Source: Aphidius gifuensis
Taxonomy: Eukaryota > Arthropoda > Insecta > Hymenoptera > Braconidae
Assembly: GCF_014905175.1 (NCBI RefSeq)
Contig: NC_057788.1
Span: 12,634,904 to 12,698,903, forward strand
Direction of reading: 5' to 3'
Length of the DNA: 64,000 nucleotides
Numbering within the stretch: position 1 is the stretch's first letter; every line of letters begins with the position of its first letter. Made by a program: the position numbers and the translations under genes. The notes under the pieces were generated by a model that had not been told where the DNA came from, searched no databases, and was given only the letters and a program-made list of their open reading frames with translations. Of this stretch, positions 36,230 to 48,530 are shown piece by piece.

Positions 36230-38658
36230 GCACGACATCATCATTAATGAACCATTCACGTTATAAGCATTCAAGCTTATGGATTGAGTTTAATGAAAAA
36301 AATAATCAAATTCATCAGCCTCCAAGAAAACGTCTACGTCCAAATATGTCAGCAGAAGAAAAAGGAGAAATCGACGATCTAGTCACAGCAATGATTGCTG
36401 TAGACATGCTCCCTTTTTCTTTTGTTGACAATCGTGGTTTTCGTAAATTGATGGAAAAGCTGGTACCAGATTATACATTACCAGATCGTACAACAATATC
36501 TAGAAAAATTATGCCAGATTTGTACGAAAAATGTAAAGTTTCCGTCACAGAAACAATGGAAAAAGATTTTAATGATGGTGTCAATTGTATTTCATATACA
36601 TCTGATGGATGGACGTCACGAGCAGGCGATTCATATTTGTCTCTGACTGCGCATTACTTAACAGTAAATTTTGAGCCACGAAATTTTCTGTTAGGTATGC
36701 GATATACAGAAAAACAGCATACTGCTACTGAATTGAATTTATTATTAAATGAAATGACGGAAGAATGGCATTGTCTAGCAACAGCAGATGTACCTGTATA
36801 TGCGGTAACAGATAATGCTCCGAATATTTGCTCTGCCATTCGTCTATCTGGTTGGAAAAATATATACTGCTTTGCTCACACATTGAACTTGTCTGTAAAT
36901 GATGCAAGAAAAAACGACACTCATGATTTGAATGATATTCTCAAAAAAGTAAGAAAAATTTATATTTATTTTTACATATATATTTCGTACATATTTTTTC
37001 TACTTGAAATTTAAAAAAATGTTTTTTTTTATTTGTAAAAAAAATATATTTCTAGAAAATTATTTGATATTTTATTTTATATTTACATAGATGAGTTTTG
37101 TGTACTGCAATTTCTCAAATAGAAAAAAAGATTTTTATCAGTCATAAAATAAATTTAAATTTTATTATGAAAAAATTATAATTAAATTTTATTATGAAAA
37201 AATTATAATTAAATTTTATTTATATTTTATCAGATCATAAATTAAATATAGAATATATTTACATTTAAACATTTACTGATTTACATATATTTTATCAATA
37301 TTTATTGATAAAAATTTTTTTTTTTAATTAATAATAAAAAATAGTTACAAAACTTCTGCTTGTAAATATTTGAGAAATATTAATTTAATTTAAATTAAAA
37401 AACAGCAGCAAATTAAAACAATAATGTCTATTGTTTGTCGTAAAAATATTTATTTTATTTTTTTTTTTGTTAGGCTAGAAAAATTGTTGGTCACTTCAAA
37501 CATTCTTCGCGAGCAAGAAACATTTTACTTCAAAAACAACGCTCATCAGGTGTTGAAAAGCCACTTATGGTGATTCAAATGGTGGATACTCGTTGGAATA
37601 CAGAGTATATGATGCTCAGTCGTCTTGTTCGTCTCAAAAAGTATGTAAGAGAAGCTGTATATGATTTGGACTTTCATCCTGCATTCACTCGAGATGAATT
37701 TGACATTTTAAAAAAAATTGTGTTAATTTTAAAACCATTTTATGACGCAACCATGATGGCATATGGAATAAAATATCCAACTCTTTCTATGGTCATTCCA
37801 TTAATAGAGACGATTAAATTGAAACTTAAAACAGAGAGAAAACAATATTCCACTGATTCAATGCTTTATGAGCTAAGTAACAATTTAATCGACTCACTTA
37901 ATACCAGATTTTCAGAGATTCATGACGATAAGTGCCAAAAATCAACATTTCTTGACCCAAGGTACAAGACTTATTTTTTTGAATCTCTTCAAATCAATGA
38001 TATAAAAAATAGCTTGTTGGATGAAATCCTTGAGTCAAGAAATGCTTCGATTCAAGGTAGTCAAGGCAGTAGACTAAGTAACCATCAATTGAGTCAGCAC
38101 TCAAATCAATCATCAACTCAACAGTCTACCGAAGGTAATTGGTGGATATTTTAAATTAATTTTTTTTTTTTTGTTTTTTTTTTAAATAAATAACTGAGTT
38201 CAAGCTCAGAGTGGAAAAATGTGTATAAAATCTCAAGCTTAAGCTCAGATATTTATTCAAGAGGAAAAAAAACTATTGTATAAATATATCAATAAGTGAA
38301 TCAATAAATAACAATTACAGGTAATGCTGCAAGTGGGTTTTGGGATATTTTAACCCAGTCTGAAGGTATTCAGCGATCATTATCAGCAGTTGAAAAATCA
38401 TTTGTTGAAAACGAATTATCAGGATATCTGAGTGAGATAAAAATTCCTCCAAATGAATGTTCACTCACTTGGTGGAGAAAAAATACTCCAAGATATCCCC
38501 ATTTGGCAAATATAGCCAGGCAATATCTTAGCATTCCCTGTACATCTACTGAAAGTGAGAGAGTATTTTCATCGGCTGGTGAAATAGTTGAGGATCGTCG
38601 TTGTTCGTTGCTTCCAGACAATGTCGAGCAATTGACATTTTTAGCAAAAAATGTTTAA
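36230..38658 (+). CDS. hAT transposase, ZBED1-like, three exons seen
   Basis: Exons 36230-36948, 37474-38134 and 38321-38658 have GT-AG borders and compatible phase, and the frame is open throughout. The first begins inside a BED zinc finger: SLMNHSRYKHSSL carries the two distal histidines, while the CxxC half would be on an upstream exon that I could not find. Next come PRKRLRP, the RNase H-fold core (YTSDGWTSRAGDSYLSLTAHY, PVYAVTDNAPNICSAI, CFAHTLNLSV), then VDTRWNTEYMML, and finally the dimerisation domain in the last exon (YPHLANIARQYLSIPCTST, SERVFSSAGEIV). Lack of the finger's first half, or its loss to the hairpin MITE, would leave a transposase with impaired DNA binding. Confidence 0.8.
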
Positions 38659-38786
38659 AAATGATCATGTATTTGTAAATAAATTTAAATATTAGTATTT
38701 ATATTTTATTTCATATTCTAAAATAAAAGATATTATATATATATTATATAAAATAATATAATATAAATATAATATAATATGAATAT

Positions 38787-38975
38787 ATATATATGTGGCA
38801 TTCTTAGCCAAGTCACGGGGTTTGCGGCCTGACCCTCTGCGATTTTGCTTATTTTTTGATATGTTGTAGATTTTGGCCTGAAAAAAAACCCGTATTTTTT
38901 TTTTTTTTTTTTTCTTCGATTTTTGGGGGCGCCACCATCAAATTTCATGATATCTCGAAAAGCCCCTTTTTTGAT
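38787..38975 (+). repeat. 185 bp direct repeat, right copy
   Basis: Same sequence as 35505-35690 (GTGGCATTCTTAGCC to GATATCTCGAAAAGCCCC), with few changes. It is embedded in TATA-rich microsatellite sequence that continues to about 39030. Confidence 0.8.
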
Positions 38976-39833
38976 ATAAATATATATATATATATGTACA
39001 TATGTAAATATATATGTATATATATAAATATATATTGGCGCGATGACACGTTTTACAAATTTCAAAAAACACTGCATACACTGCATACATATAAATATTT
39101 ATATTCATATACTTTATTTATTGTATCATTTATTTTTATCTGACATTACTTACTTGATTTTCCCATTTGTAATTCAATTGAACACGTTTTGCATGTTCCT
39201 TGACGTTTATTATTTTCAATAGAATAATTAAAATAATTCCAAACTACACTTTTTTTTTTGTTTCATCAATATTATCATCCCTATCGTCACCCGAGTGTAT
39301 AGCGTCTTGACTCATTATGTTTATTGTAAAATAGTTAATTTGAAAAACAATTTATTATTAATTTTGTTTTGGTATTTTGGTGTAATTTACAATGAAGGTG
39401 TTTGTTGGACAACAATCGTTGACATACTGAGAAAAATTGAGAAAAATTTAAAGTTAATATGGCGGCTTAAAATTCTAACATGCGCATGCGCAATAATAAA
39501 TATATAAAATTAAAAAATTGCGGGAATAATTTGAATAATTAACAATCATTATATATATAGACCTTATTTGTATTTACATTAATAACTAATGTTATTATTT
39601 TTAATTTATAGAAACATTTTAAAAAATAGCCGAATAGTCGAATTATTCGTCACTATTTGACTATTTGAACAAGGTCGAATAGTCGAATAGTGTCGAATAA
39701 TTCGTCACTTCGAATAAGAACGAATAGGCGAATAGTCGAATTATTCGTCACTATTCGACTATTCGAAAATTCGAATAATTCGATTCGTATTCGATACGAA
39801 TTATTCGAATTTTCGAATATTCGCACACCCCTA

Positions 39834-42800
39834 ATAAATTCTCATATTATAATCCAAAAATTTGTTAGAAAATTTGTTACAAGTTGTTAAGCCAAAGAAA
39901 CTCATTGAATGATTTCTTTCGGTTCTTTTTATTTTATGAATTCAGTTCGATATATTATATAAACAATCGCAAATTATGAAAAAACTAATTGTTAAAAAAA
40001 TTTCGAGTATGGCTCTGGTTGTAGATTTTGTGACGGAGAGTCTATTGAGACTAAGAAAAAATCCCTTAGTTCATTTTTAAAAAAGTAATGTCCGGTCGTT
40101 AAAAATGTGGTGGTTTATTTTATTTATAATTTTTTATTGTCTAATTTTATAATTAATTATCGTTGCAGATAATTGTTGTGGAGGAATAACAGATTAAGTA
40201 ATTTTGGGAACAATGGATCAAGAGGCATGGTAGTGCCTCACGTCAAATATGAGAAAAAAAAAAGTGGGGGAAACGAGATTAACTACCGTGCCTATATATT
40301 ATCGGCATAGAGCAAACCCTAACCCTCCTATTCCTTGGGAATTTATTTTAAAATATGATTGATTAGCTAAAAATATTTCGTCCTCTGATCATCCTATTGA
40401 ATGAATATCAAGCTTTTTAATAAAAAAAAAAACAGATTTTTTAGATGTATACTTTTTTTTAAAACTTCAAATTCAATTTCAGGGTTTTTCTTGATATTTC
40501 CTTTAAAACTCAGGGCACTCCGGCAAACATTAATAACCAAAATTAAATCAAAGCAATATGGCTCCCAAGTCGAGAGCAATTCGATAACATTATAAAATAA
40601 AATTGAGCAAGAATAGTAAAATGGTGTGAAAGAACCTTTATATCAGTACAGTATTCAATTTCGCATCGATGGTGCACGTGCCATATGTTGTTGGGATTAT
40701 TACAGGAAATGTATTAAAGGAAAAATTACTAAATATAAAGAAAAAATCGCTGAATATAAAGAAAATTCCGATAACTATCATAAAATATCAGGGAAATATC
40801 AGTAATTATCAAGGAAAACTCACTGGATATAAAGAAAAATACGATAAATATAGAAATTATTAGTAAATATGAAAGAAAAATCACTGAATATAAAGAAAAA
40901 TACGATATATATGGTAAAATATCAGTAAATATAAAGGAAAATGTAGAAAAAACATATGTCAATATCAAAGAAAGATCAGTAAATATAAAAAAAATGACGA
41001 TAAATATAAGAACATATCAATTAAGTTCGCCCCCCCCCCCTCCAACCATAGTAAATCCTTCGAAAGTCTCTTAATTAATCTAAACACGATAAAATAGGAA
41101 AATATCGGGGAAACATCAGTAAAAATAAAGGAAAATATAGCAAAATATCATGAAAAAATCACTTAATATAACGAAAAATATGATAAATATAGAAAAATAT
41201 GAAAGAAAAAAACCACTAAATATATAAAAAAAAATATGATTTCAATTATGTTACCCCCTCTCAATAAGCGAATGGAAATCTAAGAGAAATTATCAAATAA
41301 ATTACAAAAAAAAAATAAAAATGAAATGACAAGTTTAAAAAAAAACAGAAGAAAATAATACACTATATGTAACCTAAGATATAATAATGTGGAGAATAAT
41401 CAGAATCCATTTCAGTCAAATTAAAAACAACATATAATAACTAAAAATTAATGACATAAAAATAAAAACAAAATTAATGCAACAACATCATATCATCGAT
41501 AGAAAAGAAAAAAAAAACCTCTATCATTTTTAACCAATTTCAGAACAGATACAACGAAATTTTTGAAATCATAAGCCAATAAAATCAAAATGGGTAAAAG
41601 AAAACAAGAAGGGAACAATCCAAAAATGAAGAAAAAAAAATAAAACTGAGTGATAAAAACACAACAAAAAATACATCGATGAATAAGAAAATTAAAGAAA
41701 TAACAGATTTAAAATTAAACACAATATGGTAAGTCAAAAATTCGAAATGAATATAATTTACGTAAAAATATCAATACAGTGATACAATTCGAGCACGAGT
41801 TATAAATAAAAGTGAAATAAAGGAATGAAAAAACGCACGCGGAACTGGTAAAAAATTTACGATGGATATATTTGATGAGAGTGACAAAATAAGATGTATT
41901 TTTTTTTTTCGGAGAAGCTGCTAATGAAGATCATGGATTGATTGAGGTACCGTTATCAATAAAATGTATAAAACGAAAAGGAAAATTATTAACATATGAT
42001 AAATTAATAAATATTCAAGTAGAGCAAAATATATATGATAGGAATAAAAGTTAATAAACAAAGATAAACAAAAGATAATAAACAGAGGCTAATATAAAAT
42101 TCTAAGACGATGAGAAATATAATAAAGATTAATTTCGAATTGAAAAAATACAAGAAATCATCTACCAAATAATTCATGTGCAGGTAAAATTATTTTAGCA
42201 AAAAAAAAAAAAATTTTCAATGCTGATAATGTGATTATATAGATATCACCGCAGTGATAATAGCAATAAATGAAGTAGAATTTATATATGCAATGACAGG
42301 ACGGTTTTTAAAAAAAAAAACAATAACATTAGCAGACGACTGTGATTATGAAGTAAAATAAAATTTGAATAAAAAAAATTTAATAAACCAAGTAAAGATA
42401 CTAAACTTACTAAAGAAAATATGGAAGGAACAAACAAAATGATGAATAATTTTTAGTTGCAACAGTAATCATTGTAACAATAGAAAATAAAATAAATTTG
42501 TAATCACGAATTCAAATAAAGAAATAAAAATTCCCCCCGCAGGGCAGGCACAGTAGCTTCAGCAACTGTTTCATCATTTTTTTGTTATTTCATAGTTGAA
42601 TTTTAATTTTTTAACTTGTCACGTAATAATATATAGATTAGTTTGCCGCTATTCGTGAGCCAAAAAAAAATTTTTTCTGAGAGAAGAATAAATTTTTTTT
42701 TACGTGTCTTGTTTTTTCTTTTTTAAAAGTTCCATATAAAAAGTTTTTTTTTCAAATATTATAATAAAGTATTATGTATAACATTATTAAATGATGAAAT

Positions 42801-42880
42801 GTCATTACATATGTTCTCCACAGAAATATTATGTATACGTTCATGTCTATTTTCGTTTAGAATCCCACAGAAAAATAATT
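39834..42880. other. AT-rich decayed region, no intact gene
   Basis: The segment 40700-41230 is a degenerate repeat of AAATATAAAGAAAAAT words. Coding-like scraps on the plus strand occur near 41920-42050 (EVPLSIKCIKRKGKLLTYD) and 42230-42350 (NEVEFIYAMTGRFLKK), both ended by nearby stops, so an old gene may have decayed here. Its family is unknown. Confidence 0.4.
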
Positions 42881-42926
42881 AATAGATATTCGGTCCGGAT
42901 TGGTTCGGATAATCAAGGCTCTACTG
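42881..42926 (-). mobile_element. Orphan pogo/Tigger-like terminal inverted repeat
   Basis: On the minus strand the sequence starts CAGTAGAGCCTTGATTATCC and continues GAACCAATCCGGACCG, the pattern of pogo/Tigger-group ends. It is followed on the plus strand by TA (42927-42928), the target dinucleotide of that superfamily. No matching left end or transposase was seen, so this is an isolated or truncated end. Confidence 0.5.
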
Positions 42927-43219
42927 TATCACATCGATGGCGCGAATTTAATAATGATACTTTTAGCTATGTTTCCAAGTCACATGTTGTTACTGTTCAT
43001 TTTTCTTTTCATTGAGTTTAATGAGTTTTTTTTTTTAGATTATATGTAAAAGGAAATATTTTTAAATATCTGAATCAGCTGCCAGAAGCATCTGTCTACA
43101 GAGCAAAAAAGCAAACATATTTTTAAATACTATTTTTGACTTGTTCATCTGTTTGTGATGGTTGATGCACAACTGTTTCGTAAGTTTGAGTAATAAATAC
43201 TAATAATAATAAAATGTCA

Positions 43220-44400
43220 GATAAAGTGAATAATATTTAAAACAATAATGCCCAAGACATTATCAACGAATTTCTCGATGGTATAATTGATCTATCACAT
43301 GTTAATTTTGATGACAATGAAAGATGGTTGCTGTCAATGAGTGACAGAATATCAAGTGTCGAAGACCTTCAATCTTGGTTAAGAAAAGATTTATCGGTAA
43401 GTTCACTTAATGATATATCAAATGATATACAACGAAAACAATTGATCTAAAAACTTTTAAGAGACCGAAAAAAATGGAAGAATGAGTTTGGAATTAATCT
43501 CGGAAATAACATCACCAACAAGTAATAATGTTTGAAAATTAAATTATCAACAGAAATCATCAATAAAAATAAATAATGAAATAGTATATTTCGTTACAAG
43601 TGCCCACTCAGAGAGTGTGCTCTCAACGAATTTGGAGGGGCAAGCACGAGCCTTGGCGAGTGTTTCCCCTCCAAATGAGTTGTGAGCGGGCTCTCTGATT
43701 GGGCACATATAACGAACCATATTTTATATTACTAGGGACAGTGGTAATAATGTGTGAATTTCCAAAAAGCGCACTACCCCTCTAACGCTTTGGAAATTCA
43801 CACATTATTCCCACTGCCCTTGTAACATAAATGATAATAGAAATCAAAACGACAAAGAACACGCATCAGCAATGTTGAGACCATCAGTGTCAGGCACGTT
43901 ATGAATATCATTGTCATTATCAAATGGTCAAGAAAGTTTTGATGCATTTTTAAATATGTCACAATCAAATGGTATCAATTTTTTTATCAACTGAACGTCT
44001 GATTTTAAGGATGCAACAATTATGAAAACATCAAGATACATCAACACCAGATATTGATAAAATTAATGAAAACGAAAATAACAATAATAAATTTATTAAC
44101 AATGGATTGAAATATTCACAATGTAACGATGACATTGGTGATCGTTTAGCAATGGCTGTTTCATAAATTTGAACTGAATCAATGATGCAAATAAGTATGT
44201 TTAGTGATGTTTCTGGAAGTAATCCATCTTCTAAAGATTAGTTGGATAATTTGAATGGTGAAATTGACGATAGTTTCTACAGGAATACTCTTACTAATAC
44301 AAATAATACTTTTACGTCTAAATCGTTAAATGTATTAGGCAAAAAAAAATAATAATGCTTTTGATGAATCATTAAATGTTTTTAATGGTAAAAATTTAAG
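43220..44400 (+). pseudogene. Decayed acidic ORF of unknown function, split by a MITE
   Basis: Starting from an ATG near 43224, the plus strand encodes an interrupted chain containing FLDGIIDLSHVNFDD, ERWLLSMSDRISSVEDLQSW and RDRKKWKNEFGINLG, with stops near 43248 and 43448. After the hairpin MITE at 43580-43831, similar Asn/Ser-rich coding scraps continue to about 44380. A comparable relic is at 50487-50910. I do not recognise the family. Confidence 0.4.
43580..43831 (+). mobile_element. Composite double-hairpin MITE, copy 2 (loop inverted)
   Basis: Outer ends and both hairpin stems are collinear with 20532-20783. The first loop, however, reads in the opposite direction: CTCAACGAATTTGGAGGGGC comes first here, whereas in copy 1 CAACTCATTTGGGGGGGAAA comes first and the other arm last. 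The second hairpin keeps the same direction. It interrupts the relic ORF described at 43220. Confidence 0.8.
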
Positions 44401-45180
44401 ACTTTAACTTCATTTAAAAAAATAAATCATGCCACATTCACTGAACTAGTTGATGTTTTCTCAACAAAATATATCAAAAAAGTATAAGTGGTTGGACGCC
44501 GTACGATGCGCATCGTCTCTCGTACATACTCCAACAAATTTACAATTATTGAGTTTAAAAATCAAATTAATTGCTAATTTATATATTGTTAGTACGGATA
44601 CACCAGCTAAACATAATATTGAATAATATAAAGTGTTATTTTTAATAATTAATAGTCTCTTTATATATCTAATGAAGAGTCGGTTGGTAACATAACCTTT
44701 CAGCCGCCATTGACTCAGTGAAAATTTTACATATAATTTTATCAACATAATTAATTGCTTGTATACTACTTAAATTTTAAAGTGATTAACAATTTGTTTA
44801 ATTAAGACGAATAAACATTTATAAAATGTCAGTATAATTTAATTAACTGTAAAATCATTAAAGACATAATAGCCAAGAATAAGCGTGGCTTCTGTGTTAA
44901 TTTAATTTTGGTGGAACATCAATTTAATTAAAGTGTGCTAATATAAAACAATTTGTTTAATTATTGAACACTTTTGTTGTTTCGTAATTTGTGGTGTATA
45001 TCATCTTGGTGTATGTCAGGCTTATAATTATTGCTGCATTGTATAGACATCATCTTCTAGACCTGGTGATTTGGGCGTGGTCGTGTGAACATTCTGCCTT
45101 ATCTTAATAAACTGCAGTTAGTTCTTAATCTTACCACCACCAGCACTTTTTATTCTGCACTACATTACCTACCAAGGTTT
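44400..45180. other. LINE 5' flank or 5' UTR, no gene
   Basis: AT-rich sequence; the last ~200 bp are somewhat richer in G and C and could be the 5' UTR of the LINE that follows. A 95-codon minus-strand frame (44461-44748) has no recognisable feature. Confidence 0.35.
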
Positions 45181-45212
45181 TAAATTTTCACACCAGTTAA
45201 TAAGTTAATAAA

Positions 45213-46220
45213 ATGTATACATACATAATGTCAATAGTGAGATCTCCAACAAGACGTAGTATATCTCTGGACAATGGTGATGTATTTAGTGCTAGTAATT
45301 TCATGTTAATCAACTCACAACAATCAACCTCCAATAGTACTATGTCACAATCATCTGGCTCAACTATATCTGTGGCTGATAGACGTCATCCTGGTCGTCC
45401 ACGTAAAAACTCAGCATCTACTTTAACTACTGGTACACAAATGGCTAATGATATTACACTTGATCAGATCAAAAATCTTCTTGATCAACAAACAGTATCA
45501 ATTGATGCATCAATTAAGTAATATTATCAGTTGATGCTAAATTAAGTAATATTATTGATACATTTAAATCATTTACGGTTAATGTAAACAAAAAATTTGC
45601 AACAATTGATGCTGAACTAAGTCAGGTTAACAACAACATACAAACACTTAATACCACAATTGGAAACAACACAACACAAATCAATTTAAATACAGCAACT
45701 ATAGCTGATAATAAATCGAGTATCACTCGAATGAGTGATGATATAACTAACAGCAAATTGATACTGGAACGTATGCCAAACGTCATTATCTTTGGCATAC
45801 CTGAATACCCAGATAATAATTTCAATATTACTCAACGTGTTGTAAGTGACCGAGGTAAGGTAGATTAACTTATACAGTTTGTTTTTGATTCTCAACAGAG
45901 TGATTGGTGCTGTTAAAGTGACATCGTCACGAATTCATCCTCATTCTGGCACACTATCAAAGCCCAGAATGATGAAGGTGAAATTTAACAGTATTTTCTA
46001 TAAAGATGTCTTTGTGCAGAGATTCATGGATCTGAAGAAAAACAAATCACTGACAGGCTGGATGGCTACAGTGGTTATTTCACAGGACTTTACACCTGCA
46101 CAACTGGCGCAAAGACGTCAATTAAAAACACAACTGGCTCAAGATGGAATTACAAATCCAAGAATCAGGTTCATCAACGGTGTCTTCAAAATTCTGAACA
46201 ACACACATCCAACAACGTAA
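45213..46220 (+). pseudogene. LINE ORF1 (nucleic-acid-binding protein), two frame breaks
   Basis: Starts at ATG 45213. The Ser/Thr-rich N-terminal part includes an AT-hook-like RRHPGRPRKNSAS and ends at a stop at 45519. A second frame (45524-45868) holds a heptad-like coiled coil (FATIDAELSQVNNNIQTLN) and an RRM-like strand NVIIFGIPEYPDNN. The third (45879-46220) encodes the C-terminal domain (MMKVKFNSIFYKDVFVQRF, FTPAQLAQRRQLKTQL, RIRFINGVFKI). This order, coiled coil then RRM-like then C-terminal domain, is usual for ORF1 proteins that coat LINE RNA. A short duplication of TTGATGCTAAATTAAGTAAT near 45500-45560 probably caused the first break. Confidence 0.7.
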
Positions 46221-48530
46221 TATTACCTAATAATAAAACTTTATTTAGTAATAATAAATCATTGTCATTGTCTAAAACAAATATTGCATATTCTTAATCA
46301 CCTATATGTTCTCCTTCATCTGATTTCTCTTTATCTTTCAGTTCTAATTCTACTGATACTATGGCTCACTCTGATCTAGGTTTCACTATTATTTATCCAA
46401 ATACTAGGAGCATCAAGAATAAATCTGAGGATACGTTTGTTAATTCACTTATATCTGATCCTGACATTATTCTCATTACTGAATCTTGGCTGGATCACAG
46501 TATATCATCTTATCACTACTTCGATAGCCAACATTTTGTTGTTTTTAAAGCTGATGGAGACACTAATTATAAATCAAAAGGTGGTGGGGTACTCTGTGCG
46601 TTAAAATTAAATAAATTCAACAATCTCCATATACTTAATATACCTGAGGAGATCATTAATATTATTGAGATTAATATACTAGGAATTTACTTTGATTATC
46701 TTGGTTCACCATACAGAATAATTGTAGTTTACATTCCCCCAGATATTGTCAATAGTAAGAGCAAAGTATTCTCTAAGTTTATAAAACTACTGCAAGAATA
46801 TTTAAGTAAATACAAGAACAATCTAATTATAGCTGGTGATTTTAACCTGCCTGATTATGAAACAGCATTACCATCATCAAATATTATGGTCTATTCTACC
46901 ATATCCATGTTCATTAATGCACTTAATCTACAACAACTCAATTCTGTTACTAATACTCATGGTAAATTTCTTGACCTCATTTTAGTATATGGCACCATAT
47001 GTATTGTTTCTCTGGGTTCTGCTTTGGTCAAACAAGATGACTACCATCCTCCTCTTCACCTGTACATTGCTCATTCTACCTCCATGTATACTACCCCTAA
47101 GCCATCACTTGCTTTGGCATCAAAGTACAATATTAAAAATTTAGATTTGGATAAATTTAAGACTGGATTAAGAGGTATAAATTGGAGCAATCACCTCAAC
47201 CTTGACTGTACTACAACTACAGTTGATGATCTTTGTAAATACTTTTATGATACCTTGTTTAAATTAATTGATAGTAATTACGATCCCCCTAAATATCATC
47301 ATAGGACCTCTAAGTATCCAAATTGGTACTCAACTGAGCTGATTGCTCTTATTAAAGGTAAACAAAAGTATTTAAAAAATAAAAAATCTAATGATTCATC
47401 AGCAATTAATTCTAGAGTCAAATTAATTACGTTAGCTATAAAACAAGTAACTAGAAGAGATCTCGAATCTCATAATAATAAAATTGAGAGTAACATTAGT
47501 AATAATCCGAAGATGTTTTGGAATTATATTAGTAGTAAAAAGCAACAATATAATACATTGAACTGTCTTCTGATTAACAATATTATTAATTATAATCTTC
47601 AGGATATATCTGATGCATTTGCTGTACATTTCTGTAGTGTGTTTAATAAGCTAGATGGTAATGCGAAATCAAGCTATGACTTGATTATGGACAGTGGATT
47701 TTTGAATGATCAGGATATTACAATTACCTCTGAGGACGTTGCTCGTGCTATCCTACTTGTTAAAAACAATAATACCAGTGGTTATGATAACCTGCCTGGT
47801 TCGTTGATAAGGATTTGTCCAGATGCACTGATTGAACCTTTGAGAATTATATTTAATATGGCTATATCTACAGGCTTTTATCCTACCTGTTGGTAACACT
47901 TAGTGGTTAAACCACTGCTTAAAGCAGGTGATCCATTGATAGTATCAAATTATAGACAAATATCTCTTCTTCCTGTTTGTTCTAAACTCTTTGAAAAATT
48001 AATCGACAAGGTTATTATGTCCTACTTCTCTCCTTACTTGTCTAGCCAACATGGATTCACACCCATGCGTAGCACCTGTTCTAACCTTGTGGAATTTAGT
48101 CAATATGTAACGTCTCATCTTAACAAGAACATTCAGGTGGATGTGATATATACAGACATGACAAAGGCCTTCGACAGGATTAACTGGTTAACTATAGTTA
48201 CTAAATTAATTGCAATTAATTTGCCTCTCTCGTTAATAAACCTTATCTGGTCATACCTTGTCGATCGCTGTTGCTATGTCTGTGTAAACGGTACTTTATC
48301 ATCACCTTATACACCAACTTCTGGTGTACCTTAAGGGTCTAACTTAGGCCCATTATTATTCAATATTTACATTAATGATTTGTCTAACAGACTGTCCTGC
48401 TACACATTACTATATGCTGATGATGTCAAACTGTACCTGCCTATTACATCACTAAATGATTGCCAATATTTACAAAAAAATTTAAATATTTTTGTAAACT
48501 GGTGTGAATCCAATGACTTGCAAGTTAATA

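Larger units (their letters stand above)
35100..39833 (+). mobile_element. hAT transposon (ZBED type) with TTCGAATA-rich ends
   Basis: The right end reads CGAATATTCGCACACCCCTA (ending 39833), the complement of a TAGGGGTG start typical of this hAT group. The left end, TAATGGTTTTACAAATTTCG at 35100, aligns with it but is mutated. Both ends continue into 180-220 bp of repeated TCGAATAGTCGAATAGTGACG words in inverted arrangement. The interior carries the transposase exons and two nested repeats. The 8 bp flanks (ATTGTAAC, ATAAATTC) do not match, so the left end is worn or slightly misplaced. It abuts the Polinton capsid gene. Confidence 0.75.

Noticed and set aside
40310..40330. AAACCCTAACCCTCC, a telomere-like word
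   Set aside because: It occurs once only, with no array; insects mostly use TTAGG-type repeats.
44461..44748. 95-codon minus-strand frame with a hydrophobic stretch
   Set aside because: No recognisable domain, AT-rich codon use and position in the LINE 5' flank; kept only as part of the spacer.
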